Below, in pieces: positions 36,001 through 48,800 of a stretch of DNA of 64,000 nt (within the stretch, counting starts at the first letter, position 1; each line of letters opens with the position of its first letter). A model generated the notes under the pieces. That model made no database searches. It worked only from the letters and a program-made list of their open reading frames with translations, and was not told the origin of the DNA. Origin of the DNA: Undaria pinnatifida (taxonomy: Eukaryota; Sar; Phaeophyceae; Laminariales; Alariaceae); the NCBI GenBank assembly GCA_012845835.1, contig JABAKD010000006.1, positions 4,436,803 to 4,500,802 on the forward strand. The letters run 5' to 3'. The position numbers were made by a program, and so were the translations under genes.

Positions 36001-39000
36001 GCTGGTGCTGGTGTTCTAGAACGTTTTTCTTTTTTTTTTTCTTTTTTTTCCGACAGATGGACGTCACAAATGCGACCAAACCGAAGAATCCCACCCGTCC
36101 GCTTTGCTTTTCGTTCTGGCCCTTTTTAAGAGTGTAGGATCGTTTTTCTCTTGTCGTCGCGCCACCTTCGCGGGTATACGTCCTCTGCGCCATAAGCAAA
36201 GCTACCTGTTTTTGCAGATGCTCTTTAAACTGTTCGATTGTGTTGGGTATTTTTCAATTGTTTTGGTATTTTTTTGCTTGGCTTCTGCTGCCTGCTGCCG
36301 CCATTCTGGCACGTTTTGTTTTGTTTTGTCCCTTTTGTTTCGGCAGGTTGACATCACAAATACAGACGAGGCGATTGAGGTTGAGTTCACATATTCCGTG
36401 AAGTGGCAAGCGGAGGACACGCCGTTCACCTCCAGGCTGGAGAAGCTAGCGGGAGGTGGCCTTCTACCGGGGACCTTCGAGGTGGGTCCCCTGATCCCCC
36501 CCCGTCCTTCGAAACTGTCATCTATATGCAAGAGAGCGTGCACAAGGTGCCGAAGTCCGCCCCAGAAGCGGTTTTTAGTAGAATGCAGCTCGCCCTTCAT
36601 GCGACTCCGCACACCTCACAGCGCTTCGCGCTTAGTGCACGCGATGTCTGCCTGGTCGGTGAAATCCCGTCGCTCCGTCCCGACGTTGTAGGGATGCGAG
36701 GGTGTATGGTCATACAACTACGGCTATGCATGAAGTACACCCGTTCCCCTTCTCCCCCCACCTGCTTCACACGCGATGGAGCAGGGGGTTGTGTCCGGTT
36801 TTTTTCGTTGCTGTGCAGAAACTCTCGTTATCTACCGGGCGGTTTGTAGGTCGACATGGTTTTTGGTTGTCGGCGCATGTTTTAGACGCGCGCTAAGATG
36901 GAGGTGCACCACTTTTTTTCTTAATATTACCCCTCACTTTGGGAGGTTAAGACGTGTCCTTCTCAACCAGAAAACTGATTTTTGGAGAAAAATAAACCTG
37001 CTTGATCGCGGATGAAAAATCCCGTGGCCTAGGTACACGACGAAAAGCATAATGCCTTTTTCGGACGATTTTGGGTTAAGCAACCCCGTCATTCAGAAAA
37101 CATTTTCGCCAAAAAAAGGTACACCTCTATCGTAGCACTTGCCGTTTAAAGTGCCGGGCACATGCTACTCTACTAGTACAGTAGAGGTGCGTTTTTTTTC
37201 CCCTGCAAGGTTCTTGAGTTGAGGGGCTCTTGTGCTCAACGCAAGAAATGATTCAAGAGAAATAGGAAAATGCATCCCGACGAGCAATCTCATGTCTCAA
37301 GTATATAAAGAAAAAAAAAACGAAAAATGTCATGCCACCGTATGTACGGTGGGGGGTTTTGCTCTCTTTTGGGCCATTTTTTTCTGGTCGGTTGAACTCG
37401 TGCAAGTGATGGAAAAATTGCCGGTCTGTCTGATGCTCTTTACGAGTATATACTTGTTTTGGGACTATCGGTAGAGCGCATAGAAATGTTTTGGTCCTGT
37501 TGCGAGAACCATGGCTATCGAAGTCTTGTGTCGGGTGAGATGTTGAGCTCCTCATGTTACGAGCTCGGAATTCTCCGCTCTCCACTGCCGTGGGATGACT
37601 CAAATATCCTAGCGGTGCTGGGTTAACCCCTTCATGAATCCCAAACCCCTCCGTATACTATTTTCAAGTAATTTGTCGCCCAAAACGGGTTTGCAGTTGT
37701 GAAGGCGTAAGGAAATTCTGAAATCCATATTTTTTTTTGTCAAAAAGCGCCACGTATACTGTATCGTAGCAGGCCCCCTTCGGCGACTTGAAATAGCCCG
37801 GACTGCTCACTGGATTATGATGGAGTAGGGTAGGCAAGAACCCAACCAAAACTCGTACCTGGTAGCTCTCGCGAACGCCCTAGTATATCGTACGGGACGG
37901 TAATTTTCGTGTAAGAATGATTTGTACCCCCCCCCCCACCGGCGGCCAGATTTGCCGCGATTACGTCCCTATCTCCTCTTCGCTGCTGCTCTCCTGCTGG
38001 GTGGTTTGTGCTGTGGCAAGGTTTACTTCCAATGGCCGTCACGAGTTAGCGTAAGGCCGCCCTGACTTCGCCTTGGTGCGTGCTCTCCCCAGTGCCATTG
38101 ATGCACTTGATACCCTCTATGAGCCCAATGCCGTCTTTACTCAGTTCCTAGGGTCTGCTAGAATGACGTTTATTCTCTTTTCCTTTCCTTGCTTCCTCTT
38201 CTTGTCTTGTCTTTTCTTGCTTTTCTTTCCTTTTTCGCTTTCTTTTCTTGTACTTCCTTGCTCTTCTTTGTTTTTTTTTTGTTTCTTTTTTTGAATTGAC
38301 TTGCGTCTGACGTGGGTATGCGTAGTGATAGGTACTACGTGTATTATGTACGTGGTAGTCTTTCTTGGGTGGCAAGCGGTATAGTCGGTTTTTCCAGGCG
38401 CGAGTAGTGAGACGTATGCACCAGCATGGACCTGGCATACCGCAGGCTGACTCCCGATTTCACTTTTTAAATGTTTCTGGCGGAGGCATGAATTGCGTGA
38501 GCTGTGATGTATACGTGTGCCACCTTTGGTTTGGTTGTGTTTTTCCGTGGGGTATTCCTCAGTTCCAGAGTGACTGGAGCCTGTGCTGTGACCACGGACT
38601 TGATTATGCGAGTTAATGTGACAACAACAACAGCAACAACAACAACAACAACGGTGGCATGTGCCGCACATGGTAGACTTTTGTTTTTACTTGGCCTTAT
38701 CTTCTCGGTGAGTTGTGCGTTGACAAGGTTTTACCGTGCATGTGTCGCGCGTTTTGTTGTGTTTTGGCCTTCGTACATGCTGGTGGACCGTAGTTCCGCT
38801 TGTTAACTTGTCCATCATCAACTCCTCCGTGCTGATCCTTATCTTGCCGCTCCTTTTCCGCTGTCTTCTACACTATCTTCAGTATAAAGACTCCCGGATT
38901 TGATAGATTCCCGCTAAAATGTCGCCCTGACTTAATTTTCTTCCAGTTTGTTTTTTACAGGCTGGTTCACGTCCATAAGCCCAACTATAGTCTCCGGCGA

Positions 39001-42000
39001 ATGTCCACGCCGTTTTTTCGACTCAAGACAGTGACATTTTGCACACGTCTTCTGTGCGCCCTTGCGAAGACATCACCCGATGTTTTTTTCTTCTTTGCCT
39101 GATTTTTCGTCAGTTAAGATTGTTCGGGAAATGTGGACCACCATAGCCCAAATATTGTCGGCGAATAAAAGGAAAGAAGAAACACACCCGCGAGTGCGAC
39201 CTCGGGATGGGCATGTTGAACACGTGCGCAAAATGTCAGGGTCTATCTCTCAAAACGGCGTGACCATTAGGACTTTTATGCATAAAAATGAGTACGATAC
39301 GTTATTTCCTTCAAATGACTTGGTTTTAGTGTACGATCCAGTTTTTTTTTTCGCTAGATCCTGCTTGATGTTGAACACAGGCAGGTCAAGTCTTCGATTT
39401 TTTGCGCGAATTTTTTTTACAGACATGCCTTGGAGTACGTCCAACCGGATCGTGCAAAATGCGGCGCAATTTTTGTTCTTCCCCCCCCGCCGGGAAAAGG
39501 CCTGAATATTTTTGAAAAAATGAATGCCTGTCATTGGTCGATACGTGTTTCACTCCTAGGACAGCCCGGGGCCGGTAACTTTTTTTTTGGCCGTGTCACC
39601 CTCTTCCACTGGTCACGGGGGTCACTATGATACCAAATATTCACCCCTTGACTATACATTGCGAGCGGTATTCGTGGAGGAGATAATTTGGGGGGTTTTA
39701 CTTGAGCCAGCCCGTATCATGTTCTTTTTTATGTCCCTTTTTCGTATCTTCCATTTCTATTTTTTCCCCAAATATGTTTCGTTTGGTGTTCTTATACTGT
39801 TAGGTCTGGGACTGGAAGTCGATTTGACCCAAAAAAATGGCAGGTCTATTCGGCGAAAACCACCAAAAAATCCGAAAAAAATGTCTCGGAGAAAAAAATT
39901 GCAAACACTGTTTTTACTTGGTTTTAGACTGAAATAATATTCGACAGGGTATCACAAAATACGCAACACAGGAGGCGAGTTGGATCCTGAAATTCAACAG
40001 ACACGTCTAATAAGTGTAAACGGAGGGAAATACGGATTATTCTGAATTTTCCGTTGTATTTTGAAGTCTAATCGGACGGAAATGTGCGGGAAAACTCGTG
40101 TTTTCTGCTTGTATTCGTCTCTTGCTCAATGGGGTCGAACTAATGCAACTGGGTATTAGTAAAAAACCCGTATTTCCCTCCGCCGGGACTTGGAGGAGAC
40201 AGCAAAGCAATCCGCTCTCAAATCGAGTAAATAGCCGGCGAGAAATTCGCAAACAAAGTTGGCCTCGTTGGGTCATTCTGGCAGAGTGATCGTGCAAAAT
40301 TAGCCATGGGCAACTCGAAAAAACATGAAGGCACGGGACCGAAAGGAAAGATTTTTTTTTGCAAAGGTCAAGGAGGCTTATCGGGCGCGTACCGGGACCA
40401 CGACGGCAGACGCGGGCGTGGCTGCACGCCGGGCGCTTGCCATCCAGCGCGGCGGTGTCGAGGCGGCCGAGGGCATCCGTGACCGGGTCGTGAAGCAGCG
40501 CGACGAGAGCCGGGTCGAGGCCGCTGAGGCAAAGTCTTTGCTGCAAGATGTCTCTCAACAGTTGTCCGAGGAGAAAGGCAAACTCAACCTGGAGCAGGAC
40601 CTCCGACACGAGTCAGATGCAGCCTTGGCCCAAACCCGAGTCGAGCTACACGCACAGCAGCAACTTTCCCGCGAGCTAGAGGTGAAGCGTGCTGCATCGG
40701 AGGCACGCGGGATAGAGTTGGGAAAGACGCTGGAGGTTCGCAAAAAAGGAAACACTACGGCACTGCTGCTGCATAATATCACCATCTTGGAGGAATTCAG
40801 ATGCATAGGTCTGCTGTCGGCCATCTTGCCGGAGGGTCCCCCAGAAGATGTGTTCCGCCTACGCTAGCTGTCCCTTGAGTACGCTGCTACACGCGGGGGG
40901 TAGAGCAGCACCTCGGGCAGCAGCAGCAGCAGCAAGCAGCAGCAGCAGCAGCAGGAGCAGCAGAAGCAGCAGCTATTTTTTTCTACACACGCTCCAACTT
41001 TTTTTGCCGCAGAACAGCAGCAATTTTTTGTAGGTGATGTGGGGCCTTTTTCCCCATCGCTGATTGGTTGATTTCCTAAAGAGTTTTTTTCCCAGAGAAC
41101 GACCATGGGACATTTTTTTTCCAAATTCTACGTCTAAAATTTTGCCAGTCCCAGGCCTAACTGTACTGTTTTTTTTTTGCGGCTGCTTTCTCTATGCTGT
41201 TGCACTACAGATCCACTGGCTGTCCATCATCAACTCTTTCGTGCTGGTCCTGATCCTGACGGTGTTTCTGGGCATCATCTTGCTTAGGGTCATCAAGAAC
41301 GATTTCACCCGATATATGGATGGAGACGAGGTGCGCACACCATGGGCGAGATAGAGATACGCAGTGTTTACCAGATTTTTTATGGGTCACGACCGGGCCC
41401 CCGGGTCGGGGAACGAGGCTTTCGAAACTCGCGGTCCGAGTCGGGTCGGGTCAAAAATTGTTCGAAATCTTTACGGGCCGGGTCGGGTGGGTCGGGTCCA
41501 AGGTGTTCGAAATCTCACGGTTCAGGTCGGGTCGGGTCGGGTCAGGTCGGGTCGGGTCGGGTCGGGTCGGGTCGGGTCGGGTCGGGTCGGGTCGGGTCGG
41601 GTCGGGTCTGGTCTGGTCGGATTGGATCTGAGTGGACTATGATTTTTCGAATCTCACGGGTCGGATCGAGTCACCCCGACCCTGACCCGAACTGACCAGA
41701 CTCGACCCGCGAGGAGTGCTTCGACCCGTGAAGAACCGTGTTGACCCCTATGTGTCTTTAGTCTGGGCGAAAGTTGTCGACGCGAATGACGATGGCTGCA
41801 TCAGCTATGCCAAGAAGCAACGCGAGCTGCTTGGCTCTATATGGCATGATAAGTTGTGTAAGAACTGCCAACAATGCAAACAAGTTGCACGGCATGATCT
41901 GTTCGTGTTGCCGCGCGCTCACGGAGACGGTTGGCGGGACAGTATCGCAGTTTTCACGTCTTTGGTTGCTATACCCGCGCCCAGGAAGGGGACGGGTTAG

Positions 42001-42738
42001 GGTTGCTGCGTTGAAGACCGTTTGATCCATCTTCGGTACCGCGAGACCGTTCTCCATAAGTTTAATCACGGAGGAATTGCGTGTGGTGGACGTTTCTGTG
42101 CCCGGTCTTGTGGCGGCTACGGTCAGGGGTGCGGCCGTAGCTGCCACAAGTCCGGGCCGAGAAACATCCATGATGCTCAATTTCGATGTGATTGAACATA
42201 TGGAGGACGGTCTTGCGGTACTGATGGATCTAACGTTCTTCGACGGAGCGATGCCGGCCGGGTCCAGACTTTCATCAGACACACCTTTGACGGGAAAGGC
42301 TTCAACGTTGTTCGCATCGACGATCCCGGGATACAAGGCACAGTACGACGAGGGTGGAGACATTGCAGACTTTGAGTGAATCAGCCTGTCCCAAATGTAC
42401 AACTACCTGACCCTTGGTTCCTTGACTCTTCTGTTTGGTGCTTGCTCGTCTCTGCGGCCGCTGGTTTCAGGATGATATCGGCGAGGAAGAGTCGGGGTGG
42501 AAGCTTATTCACGGCGACGTTTTCCGCTTCCCGAGGTGAGTCGGCCCTCCCGACTCGTAAATCGATCGTGGGGGTGTTGGGATTCGTTTTTTGTGTGTGA
42601 GATTTTGGTGTTTTTGTGGCAAGTCCGGCGATTTTTGCCGCTTTCCGAGGTGAATAGTCCTCCCGACTCCCGTAAGTCGATCCGTCGCGGGGTGTTGTTG
42701 TTGTTGTTGTTGTTATTGTTGTTGTTGTTGTTGTTGTT

Positions 42739-42769
<31 letters not shown>

Positions 42770-42776
42770 GTGTTGG

Positions 42777-42816
<40 letters not shown>

Positions 42817-45800
42817 GGTGTTGGTGTTGGTGTTGGTGTTGGTGTCGTTGTTGTTGGTGTTGGTGTTGGTGTTGGTGTTGGTGTTGGTGTTGGTGTTATT
42901 TTTTCCTACGGTTAGTCTTTTTTCCAACGATGCTTTCCGCTTTCCGAGGTGAATCACTCCTCCCGACTCGTAAGTCGTGGATGGCATGAGTGTGTTGAGA
43001 TTTTTTTTGTATGAGTTTCGTAACGTTTTTGTATTTTGTCTAGCGATGCTTCTCGCTTTCCGAGGTGAGTCGGGCGTTCAGACTCTGTAAGTCGAGCGAT
43101 CGTGTGAGGATGTTGGGATTTTTGTGTGTGTTTAACGTTTTGTCTTCTGTCCGTTCTCTTGCTAATTTTCGTTTTTTCAAAAACAATGGTACATGGCGGC
43201 GTTCTCCGCTTCCCGAGGTGATCGCTCGATCGCATCAATTTTCACTATTTTCAAGTGTTGTGTTCTTGTCGTGTTTTTTTTTCTTCGGCTTTTACAAAAC
43301 AATGGTTGATTGTTTCATGGCGACGTTTTTCGCTTTTCTGACGGGAGTCCTCGGACCTAAAAGTCAATCGCATGAGGCTGTTGCTTTTTTGCTTCGTGTT
43401 TTCTGTTCGTTTTTTTTTTTTTTTTTTTTTGCCATGTCTTTTTTGTCTCGGCTGTCTCTTTACGTTTTTCGTATCTGTACATAACAGTGACATGCCAGGT
43501 ATTTTTCGCGGCGGATGTTTTTCAAGTTTTCCGCTTTCTCAGTTGAATCGCTGACTTGCATTGAGCGGTGTCAGAGTCGCTCGCTTTCGGAGGTGAATCG
43601 TCCGACTTGCACGTGAACGGTGTCAGAGTCGCTTGCATAAGAGTGTTGCCTTGTTTCTGTGTCATGTTTTGCATGCATTCAAACGGCGTGAGGTTCAATG
43701 ACATATGTGGGTGATGCTGCCCTTATTTTTAATTGATTCTGTCTTTTTTTACCATTTTTGGTCTTCCATCTTATTCGAAATTTGTGTGCCCGCGTAGCAG
43801 TAAGGGTGGTGTGTGCTGCGGCTATGCGAAATTTTATCGTCACACCGCGTTCACGCCACGTTAAACTTTACCAATCATCCCTGGCGTATTTTATAAAAAT
43901 ATTTTAAGGACGTGAGCTGTGAGTTTGACGAATTTCGGGTAAATACTCATCTTTGCAAGCTGCGTTGTTGGAACTGTATTAGACTATGTGGGCGGGTTTT
44001 TTCTTAATGGGAGGGGTCCTATTATTTCGTTTAAGAACATATATATATTGGTTTTCTCCACTTGTCGTGTTTTTATCATCACATCGCGTTTTTTTTGCAG
44101 GCACGTGAACTTGTTCGCGGCGCTCACGGGGGCCGGGGCGCAGCTGTGCGTGGTGATGGTGTCGCTACTGCTCTGTGCTCTATTGGGAGTGTTCCGACCG
44201 ACGAAGCGCGGCTCGATCCTGACGTGCATCCTGGTGCTCTACTCGATGACCGCATGGGTGGCTGGGCTAATGTCCGCGAGGTGTGTTGTTGGCGTTGTTG
44301 GTAATATTGGTGGTGTTGGTGTTGGTGTTGTTGGTGTTGGTGTTGTTGGTGTTGGTGTTGGTGTTGGTGTTGGTGTTGGTGTTGATGTTGGTGTTGGTGT
44401 TGGTGTTGGTGTTGGTGTTGGTGTTGGTGTTGGAGTTGATGTTGGTGTTGGTGTTGGTGTTGGTGCTAGTGGTGTTGGTGCCAGTGGTGTTGGTGTGGGT
44501 GTTTGGATTGTTGGGTTTGTTGTTGCTGTTGTTGTCACATCAATACATGACCGTTACCTGACCCGTAATCACAACACGCCATGCTCGCAACATTCTAGAA
44601 GCCCACTATTTACTAAGAACCCCCCTCCGTTCGCCCTGTGCGTGTCGACGTTTTTTTTTTTTCCCCTTGCGCACAGGCTGTACCGCCAGCTGGGCGGACG
44701 ACGGTGGGTGTGGAATGCCGTGACTTCGTCCCTCGTCTTCCCCCTACCCCTGCTTGGCGTCTTCAGCGTTGTCAACACCATCGCCATATCCCAGGTATAA
44801 ACACGTGCTCGAAAAACTCATGCAATTGTTGGTGTTATTCACCTGGTATCTAGGGTTTCCGTATGCAAGTAGGTGTGTTGGTTCTGTTGGAAACTCTAAT
44901 CCTTTGCGTTACCCCCCCTAAGTTTAAATGGTTTTGCACGATAATGTGTTCCATCAAAACTAAGAAGTGTAAGGGAACACGTGACTTAAATACTCAACAT
45001 GTCTGTGACAGACTCCCTTGATTTTTTATCAAGGCAGATGTTGGGTGAGCTAGTAGCAGAGCTTTGAGTCGGCACCACTCACGTCGCCAACTAGTCATTA
45101 GTCGGACTACTGTATTAGTTAATCGTTTGCTGGAGGTGCCAACAATCTGACTTAGCTTTCCATGCTCTTAGCAAGGATGGTTGAATGCGGGATGCATTTT
45201 TTTGGTGCATTTGGCGCCCCCCCTGCGGCCTGGCCGGGCTAATTGGGCGCCCTCCGCTTGCCTGGCTTAAGTCGGCAAGTCGGCTGGCCACCAGCTGGCG
45301 GCGCCAGCTGACTTGCCGACTAACGTCAGTTAGTTGGCTGACGGCACCTTACAATTTCTTGCTTTATTAGTTGGTTCGTCGTGAAATCTTTCCGACTCAC
45401 AGCTCCAGTTATTGTAACTCCTCGCTATAAAATTATTTTCAATGCGCTATTGCAGACCTATTGTCAGCAGGGGTAAATGCCTTTGGGTCGATAACTCTAG
45501 AAATTCTTAGCCGAAAACGGTAAGCGAGGGCTTGAACTTTTTGCATGGGCCTCACGGTCACGGCGCAGAAGTGAAACATGGGAAATTGTACGTTTTGATA
45601 AGAATCTGGGAAAATTATGAGGGATTCCAGTCGATATTTTGCAACTATTTCTGGTATTGGTAAAGGTGCGGTGCCAAACAAGCCATATCTCCGTCAATTC
45701 TTAGCGGAACATCGCGCATGATAGCTTGGATTGATCGCATAGCCCATTCGCTCACGCTAAAATCTTGCGCTGACGGCGAGGTATGGAGAAGAGCATGAGA

Positions 45801-48800
45801 AAGTTCCGCTGAAATTCTTGAAACCGTTCCTGGTGTGGACGCAGTTCGGCAACGAAACAAGCGACAACTCTGGCGATTCTTCGTGAGAACCGGCGAACGA
45901 AAGCTGGGACTGATTGCGTAGTCCATGCGCTCCCGCTGCCAAACGCTCTCGCTGCAAAATGTGAATGAGAAACTCTCGCACTCTCGGCGAGCATTGATGA
46001 AGCATTCCTGGTATTATACTCAACATTTCAGGCCTTCACCGTAGCATGCCAAGAGCCCGCGGCACGATTCCGGAACTCGCAATCGTACATGAACAAAAAT
46101 ATGAAACCAAGCCGACGATCCCCGCCCCCGCCCCGACCCTTCCCTCCCCAAGTTCCAAAGCAAAACCTTACTCGTGATAACTGACTCTCTAAACCTCGAG
46201 GTTTTCTTCGTTTTGGTCATGAAGGTCAGCGAGGCCCTCCAACTCGCCACGCACCGTATGGGCCTGTACCCCGTCGTCCTCAACAATCGTCTCGTCTGGT
46301 ACGTCGTCTTTGTGGTACCCTTCAGGCGTCTCGAGTGTGCGGATGCTACGCTTGAGAACAACGTTGTTGGCTCTCCACTTGTCATCTCCTCAACGGCATG
46401 CTTGACCAAGCTGCCGCAGTTGGCCGGCTTCCATCCATCCGGCTGTCCCGCCCAACTGGAATCCCCGTACCAACCCAACTGCGGGGGAAGGGGTGGGAGT
46501 TGATCTGGACCCCGCGTGCATGCCGAGTTTTCAGCCCGTCGAGCTGTTCTGGCAGCACGGTAAGCAGTATGTAAGCTTCAAGATTGAGACGGGTCGCACG
46601 ATCAAACAAGTGTGGGAGCAGAACGGTTCTGCTCCCACACTTGCTTGATCGTGCAACCCGTCTCGAGCTTGAAGCTTACGTACTGCTTACCGTGCTGCCA
46701 GAACAGCTCGATGGGCTGAAAACTCGGCATGTACGGGGGGGTCCAGATCAACTTCCACCCCTTCCCCCGCATGTACCTCTCCACCTTTCCAAGTAGCTTG
46801 TCAGGGTAGTAAGTCTGAAAGTATGTCCGAGCGGCCAACGCTGTCTCTTGTCTACTTATTCCATTGCCACGCTTCGAGTTCGCTCAGGGAAGCTTAGAGC
46901 CAGGGTCTGGTACCTCGATATCACGAGTCGTTCCCCGGCTGGTGGCCTAGATCGATCCAGCTCCGTAGTTCTGCAAAAGTACGGTGTTGAAAGCCTTCGT
47001 GTTCGTTTCGGGCACCTCAACCTCTTCGTCTTGCCCGTGGTGGTGCGAGGCGTTGTCCAGAAATATAATCATTTTTTATGCCTTTTCCGAAACGCGCCAC
47101 AAAAGCTGGCGTTAGGCAGTTTGAGCACCATCTCTGGAACATTACACCGATTACCGCGACGCAATGGACTATGCCCTCAGTCCCCGCTATCTTTCGCCGT
47201 GTTTGACGAAGAATTGCCAGACTTGTCGCTTGTTTTGTTACCGAACCTCATCCACATCAGGAACGGTTTCAAGAACTTCAGCGGAAAATTACCGTATTTT
47301 TATGCATACCTCGCCGAGAGTGTTCGATTTTCTAATTTTGTTTTTTTTTCCGCGTGAGCGCATGAGCTACTCGATCAATCCAAGCTATCATGCGCGTTTT
47401 TTTACTTGGAATTGACGGAGCTATGGCTTGTTTGGCACTTATCAACACCAGAAATAATTGCAAAATAGCGACTGGAAGTTTCTCACATTTTTCGTATTTT
47501 CTTACTCGAAATATAGCGGTTTTCGTTTTTGCGGCGTGACCGTGAGGCCCATGCGAACAGCTCAAGCTATCGTTAGCTGTTTTTGGCTAGGAATTCTAGA
47601 GTTGTCAACCGAAAGGCATTTACCCCTGTTATCAATACGAGGTTTCCGCGATAGCTGTGAGTTCGATAAGGGTCGATACTCACCTTTGCAAGCTTCGTGA
47701 GACGCCGGCCGCTCGTTTTTCTTCATATGTATTCTCCCATGGATGTTGCCAAGGTGAATGAACATGAACAAATTATTGTCAATAATAGCAAATATGTATA
47801 CGTCAGACTCGGCAGGGGCGGGCCGGGAGTTGCAGGAGGCATACGTAGGAAAGACGGGGGCCGTCTTGCGTAGACCACATCCGAATGAGTATAGGGGGCT
47901 TGCCTCGTATACCGCTATAAGAACCAAATATGCCTTTGAAGGTGAAGAACTTTAGTCTTGCCCCCCCCATCTCTCCCCCGCTACGTTTTACTATGGACTT
48001 GACTTCGCTTAACTTTGCGTGTTGTGAGTCGTTTTCGTATCTGTGGTTGTTTTGTGCAGTCGTCGTCGGGGACGGCTCTACCATTCTATCCAGTGTGGGT
48101 GATCGTGCCTGCGTTCGTCTCTCCCCCCCCCCCGCTACCTCACTGCCCATTAGTTAGTAGCGAGAAAACGATCGCCATCCTAGGAGATAGTTGGTGGGCA
48201 CAGACTGCCAAAGAGGAAGGAGGAGATGAGATAAGATGAGCGTTTTTTTGTTCGTTCTAAATGGAAGAAATGCACCGAGCTTCCAAACGTCGCAGGTGCC
48301 TCTAATAGGAGTAGGACCGGTGCTCCGTCTCGAAAGGGATGAGTGGTCAATGGTCAAATGACTAGGGCAAGCGACACATGAGTATGCCCCCCCCCCCCCC
48401 CCTCCCTCGTCGCTGCTCCGCTACGTTTAACTCTGGATTTGATTTGGCTTCGCGTGTTGTGATCCATTTTCGTATGTGGGGTTGTTTTTATGAGGTCGTC
48501 GGGGGCGGCTCTTGCCATTCTATCCCGTGGTGGTGATCGTTGCTATGTTCGTCTTCCCCCCCGCCCCCCCCCCCCGCCCCCGCCCCCGGCCCGGCCCAAC
48601 CCGCCCCCTCCTTCTCCCCTTTCCCTACCCCGTTCCCTCCCTCTAGGTCCTGTATCCTTGCCTTCAATTCTTGGCTTTGCTTGCTTGTAATTTGGCGTCA
48701 GTTTTGTTTTTTGTCACGTTTTTGTGTAAATGCAACTCTGGGCTTCACTTGCCTTCGCTCGTTGTGGCCCGCTTTTGTTCCGTGTTTCATTTGTGTTATA

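Larger units (their letters stand above)
45430..47650. repeat. Large inverted repeat around the transposase remnant
   Basis: The left arm (about 45440-46015) and right arm (about 47130-47650) are diverged inverted copies. For example, ggtcgataactctagaaatt near the left end matches the complement of gaattctagagttgtcaacc near the right end, and tgatagcttggattgatcgc matches gatcaatccaagctatcatg. The whole 2.2 kb looks like a decayed foldback-type DNA transposon in intron 11. Confidence 0.7.

Noticed and set aside
39062..39505. 147-codon ORF in intron 7
   Set aside because: Phe/Arg-rich, no recognisable motif, biased by T-rich intron sequence; not enough to call a gene.
42505..42987. Minus-strand ORF rich in Asn/Thr
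   Set aside because: Produced by the GTT/GTTGGT microsatellite in intron 9; the plus strand carries a real gene here.
44239..44538. Minus-strand Thr-Pro repeat ORF
   Set aside because: The complement of the GTTGGT microsatellite beside exon 10.
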